Source of the DNA: an uncultured Bacilli bacterium
Lineage (GTDB): Bacteria > Bacillota_I > Bacilli_A > RF39 > UBA660
DNA: 43,019 nucleotides
Assembly: GCA_910586295.1 (NCBI GenBank)
Contig: CAJUGE010000068.1
Coordinates: 1-43,019 of the forward strand
Direction of reading: 5' to 3'
Shown: positions 9,265 through 16,150 of the stretch, piece by piece
How the letters are laid out: each line of letters opens with the position of its first letter
Position numbering within the stretch: the first letter of the stretch is position 1
The notes under the pieces: model-generated
Seen by the model: only the letters and a program-made list of their open reading frames with translations
Told to the model about the DNA's origin: nothing
Database searches by the model: none
Made by a program: the position numbers and the translations under genes

Positions 9265-10020
9265 ATGGAAAATTTAATAATAGAAAGATGGAAAGATAAA
9301 ACTAGAAATGATGGTGTATCTAGTATAATATTAAAAAGAGAAAAATTAGAATTAGAAATAAAGTTTCAAGGAAATTTAGATTTATATTTTTCTATAAGCA
9401 ATTTTAATAATAATCCAGTATTTTTAATTGGAAAAGATAATTATAAAATTTATGAATTATTTGATGTACTTTATAACGAAGTATTAAATGGTATAACGTA
9501 TTATAAAGATACACAAAGTGAATTAAATAGAATGATTTTTTATGTACAGTTTCGAGGAGAAGATTACCATCAAATATTAAAAGAAAAAGAAGAACAAAAT
9601 AAAGAAAGAAGAAAGAACTCTCTACGTCATGCAAAAAGTACAGGACTAGTTGATGGCGATTCTATAATATGGAAAAGTGATGATTTTTACCCAGATGTAG
9701 CACCATACTTTAAAATAGAAAGCTTAGAAAACTCTTACCAAGTATCATTTGGTGTACCCAATATAGAAAGAGAACTTACAGAAGAAGAAAAGTTTTTTCT
9801 TCCTAAAATAGAATATGATTTAATCTCAGTAAGACTTAGAAATAGTGGCTCTAGATATGACATGTTTAATATACCATTTATGAAACTATTTAATTCTTTA
9901 ATGGAAATGGATATAGAAGATAATCAAATATATTTAGAAGAATATTTAATAGAAGAAGAACAAAAAGAAGGACATGACTTAAAGCATATTCTTACACAAA
10001 ATAAAAAAATAGAAAGATAA
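9265..10020 (+). CDS. Hypothetical protein, soluble
   Basis: Unrecognised 251-aa cytoplasmic protein with no membrane segment or signal peptide. It has a mixed alpha/beta N-terminal half (to about residue 115) and a charged linker (KEKEEQNKERRKN). The C-terminal half contains WKSDDFYPDVAPYF and ends in an acidic, Glu-rich tail. RBS AGAGGT precedes the ATG by 8 bp. It stands alone between the decayed TA locus and the two-component system, separated from the latter by a promoter, so it is probably not part of that operon. Confidence 0.6.
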   Translation: MENLIIERWKDKTRNDGVSSIILKREKLELEIKFQGNLDLYFSISNFNNNPVFLIGKDNYKIYELFDVLYNEVLNGITYYKDTQSELNRMIFYVQFRGEDYHQILKEKEEQNKERRKNSLRHAKSTGLVDGDSIIWKSDDFYPDVAPYFKIESLENSYQVSFGVPNIERELTEEEKFFLPKIEYDLISVRLRNSGSRYDMFNIPFMKLFNSLMEMDIEDNQIYLEEYLIEEEQKEGHDLKHILTQNKKIER

Positions 10021-10029
10021 TTTAATAAT

Positions 10030-10061
10030 TTCACATAAAATACACGTTTACAATTTATAAT
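10030..10061 (+). promoter_or_regulatory. Promoter of the two-component operon with TTCAC/TACAC direct repeat
   Basis: TTCAC at 10030 and TACAC at 10041 are spaced exactly 11 bp apart, one helical turn. A perfect -10 box TATAAT begins 26 bp after the first repeat (10056-10061). The same geometry occurs at 12144 and 13280. This is how OmpR/PhoB-family boxes look, so autoregulation is likely. Confidence 0.65.
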
Positions 10062-10086
10062 GAGACAAGAAAAGGTGGGTGAGAAC

Positions 10087-10746
10087 ATGAATATTTTAGT
10101 AGTAGATGATGAAATGCTAATAAGAAACGTTATAAAAGATTACTTAGAAAATGAAGGTTATGAAATATTTGAAGCAGAAAATGGACTAGAGGCTATAAGA
10201 GTATTCAAAGAAGAAAAGATAGACTTAATAATACTAGACATAATGATGCCAAAAATGGATGGATATGAAACACTAAAAGAACTTAGAAAATTAGGAGAAA
10301 CTCCAGTAATCATGTTAACTGCAATGAAAGAAGAACTAGATAAACTTCATGGATTTGATCTAGGTGTAGATGATTATGTTACAAAACCATTTAGCCCTAA
10401 AGAAGTAGTAGCAAGAGTAAAAGCTATTTTAAAAAGAGATGGAAAAATAAAAGAAATCTATCAATATAAAGATTTAATGATAGATTACAAAGGAAGAAAA
10501 GTAACTATAGATGAAAAAGAAATAGAACTTACACCAAAAGAATATGAGTTACTTACATACTTTATAAGTAATAAAGGAATAGCTTTGTCTAGAGAATCAT
10601 TATTAAATGTAATCTGGGGTTATGACTTTTATGGTGATTATAGAACAGTGGATACTCATATAAAAATGCTAAGAAGAAGCCTAGGAAAGTATAGGGACTT
10701 AATAAAAACCGTAAGGGCGGTGGGTTATAAATATGAAACAGAATAG
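10087..10746 (+). CDS. OmpR/PhoB-family response regulator
   Basis: 219-aa response regulator. The receiver domain has the acidic pair VVDDEM near residue 7, phosphoacceptor D51 in LILDIMMPKMDG, a T in VIMLTA and a K in DDYVTKPF. A winged-helix DNA-binding domain follows (ELTPKEYELL through VRAVGYKYE). Start ATG 10087 has AGGTGGGTGA 5-14 bp upstream; the in-frame ATG at 10060 has no such site. The 3' end overlaps the histidine kinase start by 14 bp, so the two are co-translated. Three promoters in this window share a direct repeat with 11-bp period and are its likely targets. Confidence 0.93.
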   Translation: MNILVVDDEMLIRNVIKDYLENEGYEIFEAENGLEAIRVFKEEKIDLIILDIMMPKMDGYETLKELRKLGETPVIMLTAMKEELDKLHGFDLGVDDYVTKPFSPKEVVARVKAILKRDGKIKEIYQYKDLMIDYKGRKVTIDEKEIELTPKEYELLTYFISNKGIALSRESLLNVIWGYDFYGDYRTVDTHIKMLRRSLGKYRDLIKTVRAVGYKYETE

Positions 10747-12130
10747 TATAAGTTTGACTATGCATATATGGTCTCATTTAGCTATTTTTCTTACGTTAAT
10801 AATAGCATTCCTATGGATTTTTCAAGTATTGTTTTTTGATATTTATTATGAAAGAAGAACAACATCATTAATAGAAAAACTAGCACTTAAAACAAAAATA
10901 TACTATGAACGAGCAAAAGAAGTATCATATTATGATGAATTATCATATGAAAACAATGCTTGTATTCAAATTATTAGAGATGGTGAAACAATTTATAGTT
11001 CTAATGGTACAAGAAGAGGATGTCTTTATGTAAAAGAAGAAAATGAAGGTGCAGTTAATAGTTATATAACAGACTTCATAACAAGTGGAAAAAACAGAAG
11101 AAACTATAAAATAATAAACCCAGTTCTAAATAATGATACATTAATAAGTGCAGTAAAATATGATGATAATACATATGGTTTTATAAATGTTTCGCTAGAA
11201 CCAACAGATCCAGCAATCAACATAATTAGAGAAGAACTGATAGTAATAACTGTAATTGTTTTTATATCATCATTCTTTATAGCTTATTATATAAGTAAGA
11301 GAATTTCTACTCCAATACTTAAAATAAATAAACGTGCAGCCTTACTAGCCAAAGGAGACTTATATACACCATTTGAAACAAATGAATACATAAAAGAAAT
11401 AAAAGAATTAGGTGATACTCTTAACTATACTAAAGAAGAACTCTCAAAAATAAATGAAACAAGAAAAGACTTATTAGCAAATGTATCTCATGACTTAAAA
11501 ACTCCACTTACAATGATAAAGGCCTATGCAGAAACTGCAAGAGATTTAAATAAAAACAACGAAAAGAAGAGAGAAGAAAACCTTAACATAATAATAGAAG
11601 AAGCAGAAAGATTAAACATATTAGTAAATGATATACTTGAACTATCTAAAAATGAATCTGGTATGGAAACACTAAATAAAGAAAGATTTAACTTAAAAAG
11701 TGAAATAGAGACTATAATACATAGATTTGACTATTTAAAAGAACAAGAAAGTTATGATTTTGTATTTGAATGTGAAAAAGATATATTTATAACTGCAGAT
11801 AAAAATAAAATAACACAAGTTATTTATAACTTAATAATAAATGCAATAAATTATACTGGTTCAGATAAAAAAGTAATAATTAAAATAGAAGAAAAGAAGA
11901 AATACTTAAGAGTATCAATAACAGATACTGGAAAGGGAATTAACCCTAGTGAGTTAAATAAAATTTGGGAGAAATATTATAAAAGCGAAAAAAATCATCA
12001 AAGAAATAAAATTGGAACGGGGTTAGGGCTATCAATAGTAAAAACAATTTTAATTAATCATGGATTTAAATATGGAGTAAAAAGTACAAAAGGAAAGGGA
12101 ACGACATTCTATTTTGACGTAAACATATAA
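10733..12130 (+). CDS. Sensor histidine kinase
   Basis: 465-aa membrane kinase partnered with the overlapping response regulator. TM1 is about residues 14-36, an extracytoplasmic sensor region runs to about 165, and TM2 is about 166-186. A HAMP linker follows, then a HisKA domain with phosphoacceptor H253 in NVSHDLKTPLT. The HATPase domain has an N-box (QVIYNLIINAINYT), DTGKGI and GTGLGLSIV. All catalytic motifs are intact. The sensor domain is not a recognised class and contains two cysteines (near residues 76 and 96) that could form a disulphide outside the cell. Confidence 0.92.
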   Translation: MKQNSISLTMHIWSHLAIFLTLIIAFLWIFQVLFFDIYYERRTTSLIEKLALKTKIYYERAKEVSYYDELSYENNACIQIIRDGETIYSSNGTRRGCLYVKEENEGAVNSYITDFITSGKNRRNYKIINPVLNNDTLISAVKYDDNTYGFINVSLEPTDPAINIIREELIVITVIVFISSFFIAYYISKRISTPILKINKRAALLAKGDLYTPFETNEYIKEIKELGDTLNYTKEELSKINETRKDLLANVSHDLKTPLTMIKAYAETARDLNKNNEKKREENLNIIIEEAERLNILVNDILELSKNESGMETLNKERFNLKSEIETIIHRFDYLKEQESYDFVFECEKDIFITADKNKITQVIYNLIINAINYTGSDKKVIIKIEEKKKYLRVSITDTGKGINPSELNKIWEKYYKSEKNHQRNKIGTGLGLSIVKTILINHGFKYGVKSTKGKGTTFYFDVNI

Positions 12131-12143
12131 AAATCATAAGTTT

Positions 12144-12300
12144 TTCACAATAATTTCACTTAAGACTGGTAAAATTAAAAACATAAGGAAGGTGATAAAA
12201 TAATTTAAAAAAAGAAAAAAATATACAATCCTCTAAAAACCTATAAAATCACATAGATTAAAAACTGTTAAGAGATACTTTTACTGTATCTCTTTTAATT
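12144..12300 (+). ncRNA. Short transcription unit, copy A (candidate small RNA)
   Basis: It begins with TTCAC (12144) and TTCAC (12155) 11 bp apart and TAAAAT (12170-12175). It ends at a terminator AGAGATAC (12271-12278) / GTATCTCT (12286-12293) plus T-run. Between them a 55-nt core (12221-12275) is identical, apart from one A, to copy B at 13358-13413. The terminator stem differs between copies at three pairs but keeps pairing (TAC/GTA versus CAT/ATG), so the structure is under selection. No ORF with a proper start is shared by both copies. An RBS-like AAGGAAGGTGA (12184-12194) leaves a leader peptide possible. Confidence 0.65.
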
Positions 12301-12357
12301 TACATAGTAAAATAATAGTGTTAAAATAAAGTAAAATTAAGAGGAGTGTTGATAAAT

Positions 12358-13248
12358 GTGAAAAATCAGAAAAAAATATTAGTAATAATTTTTATGTCTT
12401 TATTAGTTTTCTTTACAGTGACGCTAAAAGCAGACTCGGGATGGGATGGAAGCTATGATAGTGGAGGAAGCTCATCTTGGGATAGTGGTTCTTCTTGGAG
12501 TGGAAGTTCAGGTGGAGGAAGCTCATCTTGGGATAGTGGTTCTTCTTGGAGTGGAAGTTCAGGTGGAGGAAGTTATTCTGGAACTAGTAATCCTGTTGTA
12601 AGTATAATAATTATAATTGTATTTGTATATATAGTTTATAAAAGTATGGTTAATGATAAGAATAAAAAACAAGTTAAATCAAATATTAGTTTTAAAGTAA
12701 GTCCACTTAAAATAGAAGTAATAAAAGAAATTCTTCCAGATTTTGATAAAAATGAATTTAGACAAAGTTCGTATAGTATTTATAAAAATATACAAGAAGC
12801 ATGGATGAATTTTGATTATGAAACTCTTAAGCAAAACACTACAAATGAACTATATAATACTTATCGTTCTGAATTGTTAGCTTTGAAAGCAAAGAAACAG
12901 AAAAATATAATGAAAGACTTTGAACTATTAGATTTTGAAATAGTTGATATGGAAAAAGGTGTAGAAAGTGTATCACTTAAAGTAAGGGCATTGATAAAAT
13001 GTCATGATTATGTAATAAATAGTAAAGAAGAGGTAGTAAGAGGTACTTCTAAAAGAAAAGTAGTATATAACTATGAAATGACCTTTACAAAGGGTTTAAA
13101 TAAAAATGATAATAAATGTCCAAATTGTAACGCACCTTTAGAAAACGTTTCTTCATCTACATGTCCTTATTGTAATTCAACAGTTATAAGTACAAATCAT
13201 GACTGGGTGTTATCTAAAAAACAAGTAATCAGTCAAGAAATGGAATAG
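12358..13248 (+). CDS. Tim44-like domain membrane protein with zinc ribbon
   Basis: 296-aa exported/membrane protein. Signal peptide residues 1-26 (cut near TLKA-DSG), then a Gly/Ser/Trp/Asp-rich low-complexity segment with a perfect 51-bp tandem duplication. A membrane segment follows (VVSIIIIIVFVYIVY, about 81-95) and then a Tim44-like (calcium-channel-like NTF2) domain. The C-terminal zinc ribbon is CPNC...CPYC. I start at GTG 12358, which gives MKNQKK; GTG 12346 would overlap the GAGGAG ribosome binding site. It is flanked on both sides by the twin transcription units A and B and follows the two-component operon, so it may belong to the same stress response. Its role is unknown. Confidence 0.8.
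   Translation: MKNQKKILVIIFMSLLVFFTVTLKADSGWDGSYDSGGSSSWDSGSSWSGSSGGGSSSWDSGSSWSGSSGGGSYSGTSNPVVSIIIIIVFVYIVYKSMVNDKNKKQVKSNISFKVSPLKIEVIKEILPDFDKNEFRQSSYSIYKNIQEAWMNFDYETLKQNTTNELYNTYRSELLALKAKKQKNIMKDFELLDFEIVDMEKGVESVSLKVRALIKCHDYVINSKEEVVRGTSKRKVVYNYEMTFTKGLNKNDNKCPNCNAPLENVSSSTCPYCNSTVISTNHDWVLSKKQVISQEME
12463..12573 (+). repeat. 51-bp perfect tandem repeat inside the Tim44-like gene
   Basis: Two identical 17-codon units start at 12463 and 12514 and encode GGSSSWDSGSSWSGSSG. A third, partial copy begins at 12565. The perfect identity, including codon choice, indicates a recent or ongoing expansion or contraction. Confidence 0.9.
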
Positions 13249-13279
13249 TTTACACACTTCACAAAAGAAACTTATCGTT

Positions 13280-13440
13280 TTCACATAATTTTCACTTTAG
13301 ACTGATAGAATAATAAACATGAAGGGAGAAGTGATAATTAAGTATAAGAAAAAGAAAATATACAATCCTCTAAAAACCTATAAAATCACATAGATTAAAA
13401 AACTGTTAAGAGACATCGATTATTAAATGTCTCTTTTAAT
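13280..13440 (+). ncRNA. Short transcription unit, copy B (candidate small RNA)
   Basis: Same design as copy A: TTCAC at 13280 and 13291, TAGAAT at 13306-13311, the shared core at 13358-13413, and terminator AGAGACAT (13409-13416) / ATGTCTCT (13427-13434) with T-run. Here a 20-codon frame from GTG 13331 (ending YNPLKTYKIT, stop at the conserved TAG) is open. Copy A has a stop in the equivalent frame, so a conserved peptide is unlikely. This unit fills most of the 13249-13575 gap. Confidence 0.65.
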
Positions 13441-13472
13441 TTAATATTAAGTGATGCAAGTTTTAAAATTAT

Positions 13473-13501
13473 TTGACTTTTAATGTTTCATGTATTATTA
13501 T
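13473..13501 (+). promoter_or_regulatory. Promoter of the nucleotidyltransferase gene
   Basis: TTGACT (13473-13478), 17-bp spacer, TATTAT (13496-13501). Confidence 0.65.
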
Positions 13502-13575
13502 CTAAACAAAGTGGAAATATGATTTTTGAGAGTTTACTTAATTAGCTGTTACTAAAAATAGGAGATGGTGTATGT

Positions 13576-14097
13576 ATGTTATATAATGATGATATAGATG
13601 AATTTACTCTTGACTTGAGTTTAGAATCGCGTTTAGATAGATATATAAAAGATAATTTTTATCCTGCATATACTATTTCTATGTTGGCTTCTGTTTTTTT
13701 AGTGGGTGGAGCAATTCGTGATTTAAGGTTTGCTAAAAGACCTAAAGATTTAGATTTTGTAGTTCATGGCGAATTAAATTTGGATTGGGTTCAAGATGTT
13801 TTAAAGAAATTTAATATAGATTATGCATTTAATAGATTTGGTGGCTTTAAGATAAATTATAATGGCATTAATGTTGATTTGTGGCTTACTAATGATTTGT
13901 TTTCTGCGATGCAATATAATGTTGATGGATTGTATTATGATGTGAAAAATAAGAGGTTATTATCTTTTACGTATGAAGATTTTATTGTTAATGGCCTTGT
14001 AGAAATAAATCCTCATAATAATATAGATAGAGGTAGAGAGTTGAAGTTGAAAGAATATCAAAAAAAATGTTTTAAAACTTTAGTTAATTTATCTTAG
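13576..14097 (+). CDS. Stand-alone tRNA-nucleotidyltransferase/poly(A)-polymerase head domain
   Basis: 173-aa protein with the class II nucleotidyltransferase (CCA/poly(A) polymerase head) signature. VGGAIRD has G44-G45 and R48, KDLDFVV has the metal-binding D58 and D60, then come FNRFGGFKI and NVDLWLTND. Full CCA-adding enzymes are about 400-450 aa with neck, body and tail. Those are absent here and the gene ends cleanly, so this is a single-domain protein and not a visible fragment. It lies just before a ten-tRNA cluster in which every tRNA already encodes CCA. Substrate unknown. Confidence 0.75.
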   Translation: MLYNDDIDEFTLDLSLESRLDRYIKDNFYPAYTISMLASVFLVGGAIRDLRFAKRPKDLDFVVHGELNLDWVQDVLKKFNIDYAFNRFGGFKINYNGINVDLWLTNDLFSAMQYNVDGLYYDVKNKRLLSFTYEDFIVNGLVEINPHNNIDRGRELKLKEYQKKCFKTLVNLS

Positions 14098-14376
14098 TGT
14101 CTTAAATGTTAAGCATAAGATGACTATACAGTTCTTTGATAAAAGTATATGAAATTGATAATTAATAATTTTATATGAGAAATTTAAAGTTTATAGAAAG
14201 ATGAATTTTTTGGTCTAAAATAGTTATTTTGTACATAAAATAAGGGTGTAAAAGTAAAAAAATTATAAAAATGTAAAAAAAGTGTTCACAAATTGAAAAA
14301 ATTATGGTAACATTATATTCGTACTGGAAAAGGGGATATACTCGAGATATTGCCCTCGGGAAGGTACACTTATTAT
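14098..14376. other. Intergenic region before the tRNA cluster
   Basis: Highly AT-rich, with no convincing ORF. The only clear signal is the tRNA promoter at 14285-14313 in its right half. Confidence 0.6.
14285..14313 (+). promoter_or_regulatory. tRNA cluster promoter
   Basis: TTCACA (14285-14290), 17-bp spacer, TAACAT (14308-14313) with an extended TGG before the -10. It lies about 65 bp before the first tRNA. Confidence 0.55.
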
Positions 14377-14460
14377 GGAGAGTTAGCGAAGTGGCTAAAC
14401 GCGGCAGACTGTAAATCTGTTCCTTCGGGTTCCATGGTTCGAATCCATGACTCTCCACCA
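14377..14460 (+). tRNA. tRNA-Tyr (GTA)
   Basis: Acceptor GGAGAGT/ACTCTCC, long variable arm, anticodon GTA in a CAGA/TCTG stem, CCA encoded. First gene of a ten-tRNA array. Confidence 0.95.
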
Positions 14461-14470
14461 CTTAGATTAT

Positions 14471-14545
14471 TGCCTCGTAGCCAAGTGGTAAGGCACACGA
14501 CTTTGACTCGTGCATTCGGTAGTTCGAATCTACCCGAGGCAACCA
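14471..14545 (+). tRNA. tRNA-Gln (TTG)
   Basis: Acceptor TGCCTCG/CGAGGCA, anticodon TTG in a CACGA/TCGTG stem, CCA encoded. Confidence 0.95.
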
Positions 14546-14555
14546 ACTATATGAT

Positions 14556-14631
14556 GACTCGCTAGCTCAGTCGGTAGAGCATTTGACTTTTAATCAAAGG
14601 GTCTGGGGTTCAAATCCCCAGCGAGTCACCA
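14556..14631 (+). tRNA. tRNA-Lys (TTT)
   Basis: Acceptor GACTCGC/GCGAGTC, anticodon TTT in a TTTGA/TCAAA stem, CCA encoded. Confidence 0.95.
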
Positions 14632-14651
14632 TTAATTAAAATTTAGGTGCC

Positions 14652-14740
14652 GCCTCGGTGGCGGAATTGGTAGACGCAAGGGACTTAAAATCCCTCGACT
14701 GTTAAAGGTCGTGCCGGTTCAAGTCCGGCCCGGGGCACCA
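14652..14740 (+). tRNA. tRNA-Leu (TAA)
   Basis: Acceptor GCCTCGG/CCGGGGC (one T-G pair), anticodon TAA, long variable arm, CCA encoded. The duplicated-looking GCCGCC just upstream is outside the mature tRNA. Confidence 0.93.
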
Positions 14741-14749
14741 TAATTTATT

Positions 14750-14842
14750 GGAGGAATACCCAAGTCTGGTTGAAGGGACCGGTCTTGAAAACCGGGAGGT
14801 CGGGAAACCGGCGCAGGGGTTCGAATCCCTTTTCCTCCGCCA
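14750..14842 (+). tRNA. tRNA-Ser (TGA)
   Basis: Acceptor GGAGGAA/TTCCTCC with discriminator G, anticodon TGA, long variable arm typical of tRNA-Ser, CCA encoded. Confidence 0.95.
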
Positions 14843-14857
14843 TTTAAAAATTAATAT

Positions 14858-14934
<77 letters not shown>

Positions 14935-14936
14935 AT

Positions 14937-15012
14937 GGTTCCGTGGTGTAGCGGTTATCACACTCGCCTGTCACGCGAGGGATCGCGGGTTCAATTCCCG
15001 TCGGAACCGCCA
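14937..15012 (+). tRNA. tRNA-Asp (GTC)
   Basis: Acceptor GGTTCCG/CGGAACC, discriminator G, anticodon GTC in a CTCGC/GCGAG stem, CCA encoded. Only 2 bp separate it from tRNA-fMet. Confidence 0.95.
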
Positions 15013-15016
15013 TAGT

Positions 15017-15092
15017 GGCTTCATAGCTCAGTTGGCAGAGCACAAGACTGAAAATCTTGGTGTCGTTGGTTCGATTCCAACTGAAGCCACCA
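15017..15092 (+). tRNA. tRNA-Phe (GAA)
   Basis: Acceptor GGCTTCA/TGAAGCC, anticodon GAA, CCA encoded. Confidence 0.95.
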
Positions 15093-15111
15093 TCTAAAAT
15101 TTTTTATTTAT

Positions 15112-15188
15112 CGGGAAGTGGCTCAACTTGGTAGAGCACTCGGTTTGGGACCGAGTGGTTGCAGGTTCAAATCCTGTCTTCCCGACCA
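15112..15188 (+). tRNA. tRNA-Pro (TGG)
   Basis: Acceptor CGGGAAG/CTTCCCG with discriminator A, anticodon TGG in a CTCGG/CCGAG stem, CCA encoded. It is the presumptive ligand of the proS T-box at 15941. Confidence 0.95.
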
Positions 15189-15203
15189 TTTTTTTATAAT
15201 AAT

Positions 15204-15280
15204 GTCCTCATAGCTCAACTGGATAGAGCGTTTGACTACGGATCAAAAGGTTATGGGTTCGACTCCTATTGGGGACGCCA
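15204..15280 (+). tRNA. tRNA-Arg (ACG)
   Basis: Acceptor GTCCTCA/TGGGGAC, discriminator G, anticodon ACG (A34 expected to be deaminated to inosine), CCA encoded. Last gene of the array. Confidence 0.95.
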
Positions 15281-15295
15281 TATTAAGTATATTAT

Positions 15296-15317
15296 CTCCT
15301 ATTATTAGGGGTTTTTA
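15296..15317 (+). terminator. Terminator of the tRNA cluster
   Basis: CTCCTA (15296-15301) pairs with TAGGGG (15306-15311, one T-G), followed by TTTTT. Confidence 0.7.
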
Positions 15318-15321
15318 TTAT

Positions 15322-15351
15322 TTGTAAAAATTGTAGTTTATATAGTATAAT
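15322..15351 (+). promoter_or_regulatory. Promoter of the interrupted gene at 15377
   Basis: TTGTAA (15322-15327), 18-bp spacer, TATAAT (15346-15351). Confidence 0.6.
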
Positions 15352-15376
15352 TAGTATTTGTTAAAGAGGTGTAAAT

Positions 15377-15901
15377 ATGACTATAGAAGATGAAATAATT
15401 TTTAGTCAGTAAATTTATTTGAGAAAAGATATTAAAAATAGTAGAATAGATTTTTATGATAATGCTTTAAGTTTTATAATGAATAGTAAAGAAGTTAAAG
15501 ATTCTTCTTTGAAGATATCAGATGAAGAATCTTGTTGTGAGATTTTAGGATTGGTAGTTAGTCCGATTTCTCAATATACTTTTAGTTGTAGATTTTCTAT
15601 GATGTATTGTGTAAGTGATGGGGTTAATTTTGAAAATAGAACTATGGATGGTTTATTACTTTTTAATGTTTATAATAGCATAGAGTTAATAGGAAATATT
15701 GAAAGATTCAATAAAAATGGTTTTATTGGTTCTTCTGAACTTATTGAGAAATTTTATGTAAAAGATGGGAGTTATCAAAGATATTTTAATTATGGTGGTA
15801 CTGAATATTATGGAAATGAATATATTGATAGTAAGGATTTTGAAAGAGTAAATGAATTTAAAGAAAATGTAGTTAAATTAATGAGAAGTAGAAAAATTTA
15901 A
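15377..15901 (+). pseudogene. Unknown gene with a nonsense codon at position 12
   Basis: A good promoter and AGAGGTG ribosome binding site lead to ATG 15377. The frame reads MTIEDEIIFSQ, then TAA at 15410-15412, and continues open for 162 more codons in the same frame (IYLRKDIKNSRIDF...). One base change (CAA, GAA or AAA to TAA) would explain this. Reinitiation at TTG 15419 would give a 160-aa protein, but no ribosome binding site is visible there. The product is not recognised; it is soluble with no clear motif. It could also be a sequencing error or a phase-off state. Confidence 0.6.
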
Positions 15902-15940
15902 CTTGAGTTTTAGTTAGATACATGTTACTATGTTTATGTA

Positions 15941-16136
15941 AAGTGACGACGAAGGAATAAGTTTATTTTCTATTTATAGAGAGTTAGTGGTTGGTGCAAA
16001 CTAATATTAGGTTTAAATTTTCCTGCCTTCTAAGCGAAATATTAAAAGTATTTCCGGTTAATAGCCGTTATGAGAATTAAGTAAATTAAAGGATGGCACC
16101 GTCTTTATGACTCCTTGTGTTCATCCTTTTTGTTTT
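15941..16136 (+). promoter_or_regulatory. T-box riboswitch leader of proS
   Basis: Typical T-box order: a GACGAAGGAATAAGT start of stem I, the distal-loop motif GGTTGGTGCAAACT, and a specifier region TTCCTGCCTTC with proline codon CCT at 16022 or 16026. A stem III CCGG...CCG follows, then the antiterminator AAAGGATGGCACCGTC. AAAGGATG (16088-16095) can instead pair with CATCCTTT (16122-16129) to form a terminator with a long T-run. Uncharged tRNA-Pro should favour readthrough into proS. The tRNA-binding bulge reads TGGC, an odd match to A73 of the tRNA-Pro encoded nearby. Confidence 0.88.
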
Positions 16137-16150
16137 TTTGGAGGAGAGAT

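Noticed and set aside
13331..13393. 20-aa peptide in unit B (ending YNPLKTYKIT)
   Set aside because: The matching frame in unit A has a stop and no start, and nucleotide identity continues past the stop codon, so conservation is at the RNA or DNA level.
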